A stretch of DNA of 64,000 bases from an uncultured Opitutaceae bacterium (GTDB lineage: Bacteria > Verrucomicrobiota > Verrucomicrobiia > Opitutales > Opitutaceae): assembly GCA_903929355.1 (NCBI GenBank), contig CAIYUN010000009.1:1-64000 (forward strand), read 5' to 3'. The stretch's first letter is position 1; every line of letters starts with the position of its first letter. This document shows, piece by piece, positions 55,548 through 64,000 of the stretch. The position numbers and the translations under genes were made by a program. The notes under the pieces were generated by a model, which saw nothing but the letters and a program-made list of their open reading frames with translations, did no database searches and was not told where the DNA came from.

Positions 55548-55877
55548 GATGATGGGTGGGTTGAAAGATTTTCCAGGTTCAGCGGGCGATTGGAACCGTT
55601 TGAATATAGCCCACTCGGCCTCATTTCGACACCTATATCCTCCAATTCGTTCCGTAAAACTTGCCGGTTGCGCCCATCAGGCTGTAGCCGGCCTCGCTGA
55701 CGCCTGGTCCGGACTTTTGTTGCCGCCCGAGATTGGAAGCCTGCTGGCAGGAGAAACCAAGAACCCCGAACCAAAATCCAAGAACTCCCCCTCCCCTTTG
55801 GTCTTGCGGACAACTGGATAATCCCGCGACGATGCACCGCCCCTCCCTCCTTCCCCGAGGGCCGTCTCCCCCATCCC
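55548..55877. other. 330-base spacer, divergent, with family C repeat
   Basis: No gene seen. GAAACCAAGAACCCCGAACC and CAAAATCCAAGAACTCC (55753-55792) are family C units. The rest is unstructured as far as I can see; both flanking genes read outward, so their promoters should be here, but none is evident. Confidence 0.55.
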
Positions 55878-58730
55878 ATGAAATCCTGCTTCCGTCTCCC
55901 CGCCTTCAGTCTTGTGGCCGCGCTGGCTGTTTCCGCCGCCGCCGTTTTTGCCGCCGACGGCGATCCGCTTGCCGCCCTCAAAAAGAGTTTCAACGAACCG
56001 CCCGCCGAGGCCCGGCCGACCGTCCGCTGGTGGTGGTTCGGCCCCGCAGTCGTCAAGTCGCAGCTCGAACACGAGATGAACATGATGAAGGAGGGCGGCA
56101 TCGGCGGCTTTGAGGTGCAACCCACCTACCCGCTCGCGCTCGACGGCCAGTATCCGGATCTCAAGAATCTCAAATTCCTCTCGCCCGAATTTTTCTCGAT
56201 GCTGGGTTTCACCGCCGACAAGGCCAAGGAGCTCGGCCTGCGCATGGATCTGACCCTGGGCAGCGGCTGGCCCTATGGCGGCCCGATGTTCACCCGCGAG
56301 GAGGCGGCCCAGTCCATCGCGCAGGGCGGCACGGTCCAGCTCACGCCGGGCCAGACCAGCGTGCCCGCGCCGGCGGGCGGAGCCGGCGGCAGGGGCGGCC
56401 GCGGGGGTCGCGCTGGCGGAGGGGGTGGAGCTCCCGTTGCCGCGCTGCTCGGCCCCATCAAGGACGCCGCGCCCGGCGCCAGCCCTTATCTCCCCCTGGT
56501 GGTCACCAACGGGGCGGCCCAGTTGCCCGCCAACCTGCACGGCGCGACCCAGGTCACTTTTTACTCCTACGCCCAAGCCGGCCTCATGCAGGTCAAGCGG
56601 CCCGCCTATGGCGCCGAGGGCTTCATCATCGATCACTACAGCCCCGAATCGGTTTCCAAGTTCATCAAGGAAATTGCCGAACCCGAGATCAACGCGATGG
56701 GGGCCAACAACCCTCCCTACACCATTTTCTGTGACAGCCTCGAGATCAACGGCGAGGGCTGGACCCCCAACTTCCTGAACGATTTCAAGCGCCTGCGTGG
56801 CTACGATCTCGCCCCGCTGCTGCCGGCCTTGTTCGATCCGGCTTTCCCCAAGGCGGCGGCGATTCGCGCCGACTACGGCCGGACCGTCGGCCAGGTGTTC
56901 AACGAGGTGTTTGTGGACGCCTTCACCAAGCTCGCCAAGGATCACAGCTCCCGCTTCCGCATCCAAGCCTACGGCACGCCGCTGACCACGCTGTCCACCT
57001 ACGCCCATGCCGATGTGGATGAGGGCGAGAATTACAACTGGAAGGCCTTTTCCGGCACCCGTTGGGCGTCCTCCGCCAGCCACCTGCTCGGCCGGCCGGT
57101 CACCAGCGCCGAGTCCTTCACCTGGCTGCACTCGCCGGTGTTCATGGCCGCGCCGATGGACATCAAGGCCGAGCTGAACCTGCAGCTGCTCAACGGCGTC
57201 AACCAAGTCCTCTTTCACGGCTGGCCCTACACCGCACCCGGCGTCGAATACCCCGGCTGGCGCTTCTACGCCGCCGCCGTGTTCGATGACAAGAATCCTT
57301 GGTGGCTGGTGATGCCCGATGTCACCCGTTACCTGACCCGGCTCTGCTATGTCCTTCGCCAGGGCACGCCGGCCAATGATGTTGCGCTTTACCTGCCCGA
57401 GGAGGATGCCCTCACCGAGGTCAGTCCCAGCAACCTGCAATTGGCCGGGGCCAGCGCCGGGCTGCTCTTTAACACGGTGAGCCGTTACCTGCCTCCCATC
57501 TTGGAGGCCGGCTACAATCTGGATTTCATGGACGACGGACTCATCGCCCAGCGCGCCCAGGCCGCCGGTGGCAAACTGACCTTTGGCAGCGTCGGCTACA
57601 AGGTCGTGATCCTGCCCGCCGTCAGCCGTATCCCGCTGGCCACGCTGCAAAAGCTGGCGGATTTCGCCGACCAGGGCGGCATCCTCATCGCCGTCGGTTT
57701 CCCACCCAATCAGGCCCCCGGCTACCTCGCCACCGGCCCCGAGCACAAGGCCGTGCAGGATCTCGTCCAGCGTCTGTTCGTCGGTCCCAACGCCAAGGGA
57801 GTTGTGGTCCCCCAGGCCCAGCTGGCCGCCACCTTGACCGCCAAACTGCATCCCGATGTGGGCTTGGCACCGGCCCATCCCGAGGTGGGTTTCGTGCACC
57901 GCCACACCGATGCCGGCGAGGTCTATTTCCTCGCCAACACGTCCAATCAGCCGGTGGCGAGCACCGGCACCTTCCGGACCGATGGTCTCCAACCCCAGTG
58001 GTGGGACCCGGTCACCGGCCATATCACGGCTGCGACCGTGACCGGGCACGGCGAGGGCACGACCTCGGTCGCGTTCAGCCTGCCGGCCTACGGCGCGCAG
58101 GTGCTGGTCTTCACCGGCGAGACCTTGCCCGCGGTTCCCGCGGCCGGCGGGGCCCCGACCGCGCCCATTGATCTGAGCAAGGACTGGGATGTGAGCTTCA
58201 AGAACGCCTCGCCCGAATCCGACCCGGCGCCGCGGCATTTCGCGACCCTGCATGATTGGAGCACCGACGCCGGTCTAAAATATTTTTCCGGCACCGCCAC
58301 CTATGTGAAAAAGTTCGACGTGCCGGCGACCTACGCCCCGGGGCGGGTCGCGTTGAGCCTTGGCGCGGGCCATGCCGCCCAGGTGGTCGGCGGCCAGGGC
58401 ATGCGGGCGGAGTTTCAGGGGCCGGTCGGGGACGCGGCGGTGGTGTTTGTCAACGGCCACCGGGCCGGCGCGCTCTGGTGCCCGCCGTATCGCGTGGATG
58501 TGACCGGCCTGCTCCAACCCGGGACCAACACCATCAGCATCCAAGTGGCCAACCGGGCCGTGAATTTCATGTCGGACCAGGCAAATCACCCGTTGCCGGA
58601 CTACCGGGCCCTGAACGCCGACCGGACCTACGGCGGCAACCGCTTCGCCGCCCAGGACATGAACCGGATCCAGCCGCAGCCCTCGGGATTGCTCGAGACC
58701 GTGCAGCTCGTCGCCGAAAGCGCGCCGTGA
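55878..58730 (+). CDS. GH106-like alpha-L-rhamnosidase
   Basis: Exported enzyme of 950 residues. Signal peptide at LVAALAVSAAAVFAADG, then the GH106 start EARPTVRWWWFGPAVVKSQL and MKEGGIGGFEVQPTYPLAL, TADKAKELGLRMDLTLGSGWPYGGP, DSLEINGEGWTPNFLNDFK and ESFTWLHSPVFMAAPMDIKAE. These match rhamnosidases acting on pectin or glycosides. The C-terminal part holds a jelly-roll (FAYSLPAYGAQVLVF-like region and KYFSGTATYVKKFDVPATY). A Gly/Arg-rich insert (about residues 165-185) interrupts the first domain. It would serve plant-polysaccharide degradation with GH115 and GH3. Confidence 0.85.
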   Translation: MKSCFRLPAFSLVAALAVSAAAVFAADGDPLAALKKSFNEPPAEARPTVRWWWFGPAVVKSQLEHEMNMMKEGGIGGFEVQPTYPLALDGQYPDLKNLKFLSPEFFSMLGFTADKAKELGLRMDLTLGSGWPYGGPMFTREEAAQSIAQGGTVQLTPGQTSVPAPAGGAGGRGGRGGRAGGGGGAPVAALLGPIKDAAPGASPYLPLVVTNGAAQLPANLHGATQVTFYSYAQAGLMQVKRPAYGAEGFIIDHYSPESVSKFIKEIAEPEINAMGANNPPYTIFCDSLEINGEGWTPNFLNDFKRLRGYDLAPLLPALFDPAFPKAAAIRADYGRTVGQVFNEVFVDAFTKLAKDHSSRFRIQAYGTPLTTLSTYAHADVDEGENYNWKAFSGTRWASSASHLLGRPVTSAESFTWLHSPVFMAAPMDIKAELNLQLLNGVNQVLFHGWPYTAPGVEYPGWRFYAAAVFDDKNPWWLVMPDVTRYLTRLCYVLRQGTPANDVALYLPEEDALTEVSPSNLQLAGASAGLLFNTVSRYLPPILEAGYNLDFMDDGLIAQRAQAAGGKLTFGSVGYKVVILPAVSRIPLATLQKLADFADQGGILIAVGFPPNQAPGYLATGPEHKAVQDLVQRLFVGPNAKGVVVPQAQLAATLTAKLHPDVGLAPAHPEVGFVHRHTDAGEVYFLANTSNQPVASTGTFRTDGLQPQWWDPVTGHITAATVTGHGEGTTSVAFSLPAYGAQVLVFTGETLPAVPAAGGAPTAPIDLSKDWDVSFKNASPESDPAPRHFATLHDWSTDAGLKYFSGTATYVKKFDVPATYAPGRVALSLGAGHAAQVVGGQGMRAEFQGPVGDAAVVFVNGHRAGALWCPPYRVDVTGLLQPGTNTISIQVANRAVNFMSDQANHPLPDYRALNADRTYGGNRFAAQDMNRIQPQPSGLLETVQLVAESAP

Positions 58731-58756
58731 GTGGGGGCGCGGCCGGCGCCTGCTCA

Positions 58757-58783
58757 AATGGAGGAACCCGCTTGCAGGCGAGC
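58757..58783 (+). repeat. GGAGGAACCCGCTTGCAGGCGAG element
   Basis: Shares CCCGCTTGCAGGCGA with 38961-38975 before truA. It is GC rich and partly palindromic (CTTGCAGG), ahead of the first zinc-ribbon gene. Confidence 0.5.
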
Positions 58784-58826
58784 TCCAGCTTCTTTCCCCT
58801 CGCCTTCTGCACCATCCCGCCGCCCC

Positions 58827-59486
58827 ATGAAATTTACCTGCCCCAACTGCCGGCAGCCGTTGCTGCCGGAGAGCATCAATGTCCAGACCGACCTGGCGTT
58901 GTGCAAGGCCTGCGGCTGGACTTCGCGGGTCTCGACGTTGGTGGGGGTGGACGCCGAGACCGAAGTTTTGCAGCATCCACCGCCGGGTGCATGGTATAGC
59001 GAGACGGAGTCCGAAGTTGTCTTCGGCGCCACCACGCGCAGCCCAAAAGCCTTTGTTCTCGTGCCGTTCACGATTGGGTGGGTCGCCATCACCATGGGGA
59101 TTGCCTACGGCACCCAGTTTGCCGATGGCAAATTCAGCTTGGGGCGCTCGCTGATCGGCCTGCCCTTCCTCCTCGCCGGCCTGCTTCTCGTGTTTCTCAC
59201 CCTGCTCTCCATCGGCGGGAGGGAAGAGGTCAGCATGCGGGACGGGGTGGGTACGGTGTTTGTCGGCATTGCCCGGTTTGGCCGGCGACGTTCATTAAAT
59301 CTGGCGGGGACTGAATCGATCGAGCTCGGAGGCCGGAACCTTGGCGGAGCGATTCTGCTGCGACCTCAGTTTATTGTCCTCGGTGGCACCCTCACCAAAC
59401 CCCGACGGGATTTCATTTTTGAGGTGCTCAAACTCCTGAAAGCCCGGCTGGACCGGAAACAGACTGCCTCGCCCGACGCCCCGTGA
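58827..59486 (+). CDS. Zinc-ribbon membrane protein A of a tandem pair
   Basis: A 219-residue protein: an N-terminal zinc ribbon (FTCPNCRQPLLPE...LALCKACG, two CxxC pairs), a linker PPPGAWYSETESEVVFGATT, then two or three membrane helices (AFVLVPFTIGWVAITMGIAYG; LIGLPFLLAGLLLVFLTLLSI) and a basic beta-rich C terminus. Function unknown. It has a paralogue right after it, with which it shares a nearly identical first 90 bases while the rest is diverged. Start is the ATG at MKFTCPN. Confidence 0.8.
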   Translation: MKFTCPNCRQPLLPESINVQTDLALCKACGWTSRVSTLVGVDAETEVLQHPPPGAWYSETESEVVFGATTRSPKAFVLVPFTIGWVAITMGIAYGTQFADGKFSLGRSLIGLPFLLAGLLLVFLTLLSIGGREEVSMRDGVGTVFVGIARFGRRRSLNLAGTESIELGGRNLGGAILLRPQFIVLGGTLTKPRRDFIFEVLKLLKARLDRKQTASPDAP

Positions 59487-60151
59487 AATTTACCTGCCCC
59501 AACTGCCGGCAGCCGTTGCTGCCGGAGAACATCAATGTCCAGACCGACCTGGCGTTGTGCAAGGCCTGCGGTCAGGTCTCGCAGCTCTCCAAGCTCGTTG
59601 ATGCTGATTTCGATCCCGCCGTGCTGGACCATCCGCCGCCGGGAGCCTGGTATCAGGAGAGCATGTCCGAATGCATCTTTGGCGCCACGACCCGCAGCCC
59701 CATGGCCTTTTTTCTCGTGCCGTTCATGTGCGTGTGGTCGGGCGGATCGCTGGGTGGCATCTACGGCACGCAGTTGGTGCATGGAAAGTTTAACCTGATG
59801 ATCTCCCTCTTCGGGATCCCCTTCCTGATCGGCACCCTGATGTTCGGCAGCATCGCCCTGATGTCGGTTTGCGGGAAGCTTGAAGTGCGCATCCGCGAGG
59901 GCCTGGGCACGGTGTTTATCGGTGTCGGTCGGCTGGGCTGGACGCGCCGTTTCAACCTGGCCGAGGTGGACTTCATCGAGGACAGCTACACCCCGGGGAG
60001 CCGTGGCAGCGGCAGCACGTCGATCCTCCTTCGGGGCCAAAGCGTCCTGCGTTTTGGCAGCCAGCTCACGGAACCCCGCCGCTACTTTATCCTCAATGTC
60101 CTCAAGCGCCTGAAGGCCGGTTCAGGGGCAAGCCCGCGGAACCTGGGCTGA
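59483..60151 (+). CDS. Zinc-ribbon membrane protein B of a tandem pair
   Basis: A 222-residue paralogue of protein A: zinc ribbon FTCPNCRQPLLPENINVQTD with CKACG, PPPGAWYQES, helices (AFFLVPFMCVWSGGSLGGIYG; LMISLFGIPFLIGTLMFGSI) and a C-terminal beta region. It begins at a GTG that overlaps the stop of gene A (GTGA), so both are translated together. In the soluble parts identity to A is much lower than in the zinc ribbon, where DNA is almost unchanged. Function unknown. Confidence 0.78.
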   Translation: MKFTCPNCRQPLLPENINVQTDLALCKACGQVSQLSKLVDADFDPAVLDHPPPGAWYQESMSECIFGATTRSPMAFFLVPFMCVWSGGSLGGIYGTQLVHGKFNLMISLFGIPFLIGTLMFGSIALMSVCGKLEVRIREGLGTVFIGVGRLGWTRRFNLAEVDFIEDSYTPGSRGSGSTSILLRGQSVLRFGSQLTEPRRYFILNVLKRLKAGSGASPRNLG

Positions 60152-60163
60152 ATTCCGCAATCA

Positions 60164-60183
60164 ACACGGATGAACGCAGATCG
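60164..60183. repeat. Short family E fragment
   Basis: ACACGGATGAACGCAGATCG, part of the phrase seen at 11761-11790. Confidence 0.5.
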
Positions 60184-60276
60184 TCGGCTAATACTCCGCC
60201 CTTTCCGTCTGCCAGATCAGGCAGTGGCTTGACGCTCTTGCCTCCCGGCCCGGTTTGCCTGCTTGTGGACCAAACC

Positions 60277-61275
60277 ATGGCCGCGCCCTCTTACCCCCTG
60301 TCCGATCACTGTGACGGGCGTCGCTTTTTCAACCCGGGGACGCACGTCAACCACCACTTGGCCGATTTGCTCCGCTGGCGGTTCACCTCCCGTGGGGAAC
60401 CTTGGCCAAAGTGGGTGGATCTCCCCCGGATCTGGCCGTTGCCCGAGCGGCCACAGACGGGGCTCGCCGCCACCTGGATCAATCACAGCACCTTCCTGCT
60501 TCAGACTCCGGTGGCGAATGTCTTGATCGACCCGGTTTACAGCAACCGGGCCGGGCCATTCTCCCGGTTCGGACCCCGGCGGGTGCACGCGCCAGGGGTG
60601 GCGTTCGAGGCGCTGCCCAAAATTGACGTGGTCCTGGTTAGCCACGACCACTACGACCATTGCGATATTCCCACGCTCACCCGGCTGGCGCGGGCGCACG
60701 CGCCGGTGGGGATCACCCCGCTCGGCAACGGACCGCTGCTGCGCGCCGCCGGTTTCACCCAAGTGGTGGAACTCGATTGGTGGGGCGCGCACGAGCCGCG
60801 GTCCGGGCTCACGGTGACCGTCACACCGGCCCGCCACTGGAGCAACCGGGTGCGCGGTCCGCGCAACGGGCGGCTGTGGGGCGGCTTCCACCTGCGCTGG
60901 GCGGACGCCGGTGCATTTCACGCCGGCGACACCGGGACGGACCCCAATTTTTTCCGGGCGATCCGCGAACGGCTCGGTGCGCCCGATCTGGCGATGTTGC
61001 CGATCGGGGGCTACGAGCCGCGCTGGTTCATGGCCCAGGCGCACTGCAACCCCGCCGAGGCGGTGCAGATCCACCGCGATCTCGGCAGCCGCCGAAGCGT
61101 GGGCATGCACTGGGGCTGTTTCCGCCTCACCGACGAGAGCCGCGAGGCCCCGGTCGCCGCCCTCCACCGCGCCCTCGCGGAGGCCAGGGTGCCGCAGTCC
61201 GATTTCAGCGCCCTCTTCCCCGGCGAAAGCGTGATTCTGGAAGGGAAGGCTGAAGGGCTGAATGCTGAAGGCTGA
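60277..61275 (+). CDS. Metallo-beta-lactamase-fold hydrolase, NAPE-PLD/UlaG-like
   Basis: A 332-residue enzyme with the metal motif VLVSHDHYDHCD (HxHxDH) and GDTGTDPNFFRAIRERLG plus PARHWSNRV as later metal sites. The WINHSTFLLQTPVANVLIDPVYSNR and FGPRRVHAPG segments match bacterial relatives of N-acylphosphatidylethanolamine phospholipase D. A phosphodiester or lactone substrate is likely but unknown. The last residues (EGKAEGLNAEG) come from a GGCTGAAGG repeat. The ATG at MAAPSYP is preferred to a TTG 48 bases upstream. Confidence 0.85.
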   Translation: MAAPSYPLSDHCDGRRFFNPGTHVNHHLADLLRWRFTSRGEPWPKWVDLPRIWPLPERPQTGLAATWINHSTFLLQTPVANVLIDPVYSNRAGPFSRFGPRRVHAPGVAFEALPKIDVVLVSHDHYDHCDIPTLTRLARAHAPVGITPLGNGPLLRAAGFTQVVELDWWGAHEPRSGLTVTVTPARHWSNRVRGPRNGRLWGGFHLRWADAGAFHAGDTGTDPNFFRAIRERLGAPDLAMLPIGGYEPRWFMAQAHCNPAEAVQIHRDLGSRRSVGMHWGCFRLTDESREAPVAALHRALAEARVPQSDFSALFPGESVILEGKAEGLNAEG

Positions 61276-61511
61276 CTGTCGCCTCAAATTCAGAAGGTTT
61301 TGCCGGTGGTCCACGCGCGCAGCGCGTGACCTTCCCTCCTCAATTCCCAATTCTTATTCGCGTCCATTTTCGGTTAAACTCTTCCGTCTTAAATCTTGCC
61401 GCGGTCCGAGCTTCCACCTTCGACTTGTGACTTCGGTTGTCCGTTTATCCTCCATTTCGGCCTCTGTTTCCTCCGTTACCTCCTGTTAAACCCTTCTGTT
61501 GGGTCGCCTCC
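61276..61511. repeat. Repeat-rich spacer with family G copy
   Basis: Between converging genes: CTCAATTCCCAATTCTTATT (about 61341) and then GCCTCTGTTTCCTCCGTTAC with CTCCTGTTAAACC (61460-61490), an intergenic relative of the two family G elements in purL. No gene seen. Confidence 0.65.
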
Positions 61512-63353
61512 TCACTTCGTCAATCCATACCCCACGGGAAACAATGGATCAATCACCGTCAATGCATCCAACTGACTGTTGTCGCGCGGCCAGGGGCGCG
61601 GCAAGGTACCCGTGAATTTTTTGTCGCCGAACAGCACATCGGCCACGCCCGTGCCCTCGGTGCCCGGCAGCCATGCGGCCACCACGGCGGCAGACTGGTC
61701 GAGCGCAGTGCCGAGCACCATAGGCCGGCCGGAGATGATCAGCGTGACGATCGGTGCGCCGGATGCTTTCGCCTGCGCGAGCAGTTGCGTCTGGTTGGCC
61801 GGCAGGCCCAGGTCGGCTTTGTCGCCCTGGCCTTCGGCATAGGGCCGCTCGCCGACGACCAGCAGCACCGCATCCGCCCCCTGGCCGTCGGTGCCCGCAC
61901 CAGTGGCGGAAAACGTCACCTGGGAGCCCGTTGACACGGCCTGGCGGATGGCCGCAAGGATGGTCGTGCCGCCGGTCGTGACATTGTTGCCGGCCTTGCC
62001 CTGCCAGGAGATGGTCCAGCCTCCGCATTGGAGGCCGACGTCGTCCGCCGCCGCGCCGATGATGTGCAGGTGCTTGATGCCTTTGGCCAGCGGCAGGGTG
62101 TTTTTGTCATTCTTGAGCAGCACGAGCGACGCGCTCACGCACTCGCGCGCGACCGCGCGGTGCTCGGCCGAGCCGATGGCCGCCGTGAGCCTCGGGTCGA
62201 CGGCGGTGCGGGCGAAAACGCCCAGCGCATATTTCACCCGCAGGATGCGGCGGACCGCGTCGTCAATGCGGGCCTGCGACACGGTGCCGGTGGCCACTAA
62301 CGACTTCAGGTCGCCGATGAACTCCCCGTAATTGTTGGCGCTGCCCGGGCCTTTCGGGATCATGAACATGTCGAGGCCCGCGTTGACCGACGCGGCCACG
62401 TCCTGTTTGTAATCGGGCGAAATCTGGTCGATTGCGGCCCAGTCAGAGATGAGAAAACCCTGGAAGCCCATCTCGCCCTTGAGCACCTCGGTCATCAGGT
62501 GGTGGTTCGCGCTCATCTTGACCCCGTTCCAACTACTGTAGGAGACCATGATCGAGCCCACGCCGGCCTGCACGGCTGCAGCATAGGGCGGAAGGTAAAG
62601 CCGGCGCAGCGTCACCTCGTCGCAGACGACATCCCCCTGGTCCTTGCCGCCGGTGGTGCCACCGTCACCGAGGAAATGCTTGGCACAGGCGAGCACGGAG
62701 AGCGGGCCGCCCAGGTCGTCGCCCTGAAAACCGCGCACCGCCGCCGCCCCGAGCGTGGCAGCCAGTTCCGGCGAGGTGCCGTAGCTCTCGTAGGTGCGGC
62801 CCCAGCGCTCGTTCTCGGCCACGGCGATGCACGGGCCGAAGCCCCAAAGCGTGCCGGTGCCGAGCATCTCCTCGGCGGTCACCCGCTGCTCCGCCAGAGA
62901 GAGCGCCGGATTGTGGGTCGCGCCCATGCCGACATTGTGCGGGAAAATCACCGCGCCGATGATGTTGTTATGCCCGTGAACGGTATCGATGCCGTAGAGG
63001 AGGGGGATCTGCAGCCGGGTTTTCAGCGCCTGCGCCTGGAAGCCCTGGACCATTTTTACCCACGCCGCCGGCGAATTGTCGCCGCCCGCCGGGTCGGCGT
63101 TGCCGCCGCTCAGCACGGAGCCGAGGAAATAGGTCTGCACATCCGCCGGGTGGCCGCGCAACGCGTCCGAGTCCACCTGTACCATCTGGCCGATCTTCTC
63201 GTCGAGCGTCATTTGGGCGAGCAACGCATCAGCCGGGCTGGCCGAGCGCGCGACCCAGGCGGGCGTGGTGGCCGAGGCCAGCAGCGCGGCGGCGGGCAGG
63301 GAAAGCAGCAACAATCGGCGCAGGCCGGAGCACGAGGGGCGGAGGGGGTACAT
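61512..63353 (-). CDS. GH3 glycoside hydrolase (beta-glucosidase-like)
   Basis: Exported 613-residue GH3 enzyme. After a signal sequence (LRRLLLLSLPAAALLASAT) come MTLDEKIGQMVQVD, PLLYGIDTVHGHNNIIGAVIFPHNVG, ACAKHFLGDGGTTGGKDQGD and the nucleophile Asp in GFLISDWAAIDQISPDY, then the C-terminal domain with LVLLKNDKNTLPLAKGIKHL and GERPYAEGQGDKADL. Acid/base Glu is not assignable. It matches exo-acting beta-glucosidases/xylosidases. The Met at 63353 is chosen for the signal peptide. It follows the pseudopilin-like gene by 115 bases. Confidence 0.93.
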   Translation of the reverse strand: MYPLRPSCSGLRRLLLLSLPAAALLASATTPAWVARSASPADALLAQMTLDEKIGQMVQVDSDALRGHPADVQTYFLGSVLSGGNADPAGGDNSPAAWVKMVQGFQAQALKTRLQIPLLYGIDTVHGHNNIIGAVIFPHNVGMGATHNPALSLAEQRVTAEEMLGTGTLWGFGPCIAVAENERWGRTYESYGTSPELAATLGAAAVRGFQGDDLGGPLSVLACAKHFLGDGGTTGGKDQGDVVCDEVTLRRLYLPPYAAAVQAGVGSIMVSYSSWNGVKMSANHHLMTEVLKGEMGFQGFLISDWAAIDQISPDYKQDVAASVNAGLDMFMIPKGPGSANNYGEFIGDLKSLVATGTVSQARIDDAVRRILRVKYALGVFARTAVDPRLTAAIGSAEHRAVARECVSASLVLLKNDKNTLPLAKGIKHLHIIGAAADDVGLQCGGWTISWQGKAGNNVTTGGTTILAAIRQAVSTGSQVTFSATGAGTDGQGADAVLLVVGERPYAEGQGDKADLGLPANQTQLLAQAKASGAPIVTLIISGRPMVLGTALDQSAAVVAAWLPGTEGTGVADVLFGDKKFTGTLPRPWPRDNSQLDALTVIDPLFPVGYGLTK

Positions 63354-63468
63354 GGGGCTCACTTGTAACAGCAGCAGCCTGATCAGGGGAAGCAAGAAGG
63401 CGGCATCGAGTCGTCCATAGCCAGGCGACGTAGGACGGAGGGCGACCCCGCCGCGGTCATTCTCTTGC

Positions 63469-63876
63469 TCACGGCCCAAACGTGATCGTCCGCGCCCCGG
63501 CCACGCCGTTGGCCGAGATTGCCCGGCCCTGCACGATCACCGGGGTGTAGGTCTCCTGCGCGACGGTCTGGAACGACATTACATATTGCGAGCGGTTGGT
63601 GCCGACGATGGTGGCCGACGCCACGGAGCTGACCCCGTTCTCCAGGAAATACTGGTCGGCCCCGGCCCCGATTTGGCGGAGATTGCCGATGACCGCCTTG
63701 TCCTGAGAATTCGCGAGTTTGTGATCGGCGGCCTCACGCCCTGCCCAGTATTCCGGCCCGCCGATGTCGCGAAACCAAGTCCACCCGATGGCGGCCACCA
63801 GACCGACCGCAACCACGACACCGGCCACGATAACCCAACCGCGCGATGCCGCTCGGGGTTGGTCGGGTTTACTCAT
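63469..63876 (-). CDS. Pseudopilin-like secreted or anchored small protein
   Basis: A 135-residue protein with one N-terminal helix (GWVIVAGVVVAVGLVAAIGWTWF) and a soluble region (NLRQIGAGADQYFLENG, followed by YVMSFQTVAQETYTPVIVQG) that resembles the N-terminal helix and C-terminal strands of pseudopilins, but there is no FTLxE signal. The start overlaps the stop of the upstream gene (TAATG). Probably an inner-membrane anchored protein; role unknown. Confidence 0.65.
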   Translation of the reverse strand: MSKPDQPRAASRGWVIVAGVVVAVGLVAAIGWTWFRDIGGPEYWAGREAADHKLANSQDKAVIGNLRQIGAGADQYFLENGVSSVASATIVGTNRSQYVMSFQTVAQETYTPVIVQGRAISANGVAGARTITFGP

Positions 63877-64000
63877 TAGTGATGACCGCCACCACCGTGC
63901 CCGCCGCCATCAAAACCGCCCGAATGGCCGCCGGAGTGACCACCGTGATGGCCGCCGGAATCATGATGATGCCCATGATGATGGTGATGGTGACCGTGGC
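63876..64000 (-). CDS. C-terminal end of a His/Gly-rich protein, rest outside window
   Basis: Only the last 41 residues are visible: HGHHHHHHGHHHDSGG, GHHGGHSGGHSGGF and GGGHGGGGHH before a TAA stop that overlaps the next start by one base. Such tails are typical of metal-binding or membrane-linked proteins, e.g. TPM-domain proteins or nickel chaperones, but the domain itself is not seen. Confidence 0.6.
   Translation of the reverse strand, partial: HGHHHHHHGHHHDSGGHHGGHSGGHSGGFDGGGHGGGGHH

Overview
The window is about 66% GC, gene dense, free of insertion sequences, phage genes and CRISPR arrays, and reads as chromosomal DNA of a verrucomicrobium, most likely an opitutaceous one. This placement is an inference from gene content: GH115, GH106 and GH3 enzymes, secreted SGNH hydrolase, a transmembrane Ser/Thr kinase with WD40 repeats, single-domain pseudopilins beside a PilC/GspF protein, a TorF-like outer-membrane protein, and spacers full of short degenerate repeats. 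No rRNA is present; one tRNA (Gly, anticodon TCC) is.

Layout. 1-7.2 kb: start of carB (broken at the window edge by an in-frame amber codon), a Phd/PIN toxin-antitoxin pair with a palindromic operator, an atypical NtrC-like response regulator next to a PilC/GspF gene, tRNA-Gly, an SGNH hydrolase and a pseudopilin. 7.3-13 kb: an ArnA-type decarboxylase and an ArnD-type deacetylase flanking a small DUF2442/DUF4160 pair, an LptF/LptG permease and rlmN. 13-20.9 kb: a two-domain secreted hydrolase, TMEM175-type channel, the large kinase, an acetyltransferase and two tiny membrane proteins. 20.9-28.5 kb: purine block with purL divergent from purF and a purM-like gene. 28.5-35.2 kb: sucD, a VOC protein and sucC, then a glycosyltransferase and a GH115 alpha-glucuronidase. 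35.2-48.3 kb: housekeeping genes (moeB/thiF-rhodanese, mannose-1-phosphate guanylyltransferase, ruvX, truA-comF-accD-folC, dapF, transaldolase, CCA-adding enzyme). 48.4-55.5 kb: outer-membrane protein, rplM-rpsI with a clear terminator, argC, the alpha-E/ATP-grasp pair and small secreted proteins. 55.9-64 kb: GH106 enzyme, a tandem pair of zinc-ribbon membrane proteins, a metallo-hydrolase, a GH3 enzyme and the end of a His/Gly-rich protein.

The most striking property is the repeat load. At least ten families of short palindromic or degenerate tandem repeats sit in almost every spacer, and several lie inside genes without breaking the reading frame: three in purL, one in the glycosyltransferase, a palindrome that encodes QLIVD in both the moeB-like and the CCA-adding genes, and repeat-derived ends on folC, GH115 and the metallo-hydrolase. 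This resembles the Rickettsia palindromic element situation but with different sequences. Other points for follow-up are a DapF homologue with both catalytic cysteines changed to serine, an AccD with a decayed zinc ribbon, a response regulator with no Walker B acids, and a spacer with RNase P-like sequence boxes.
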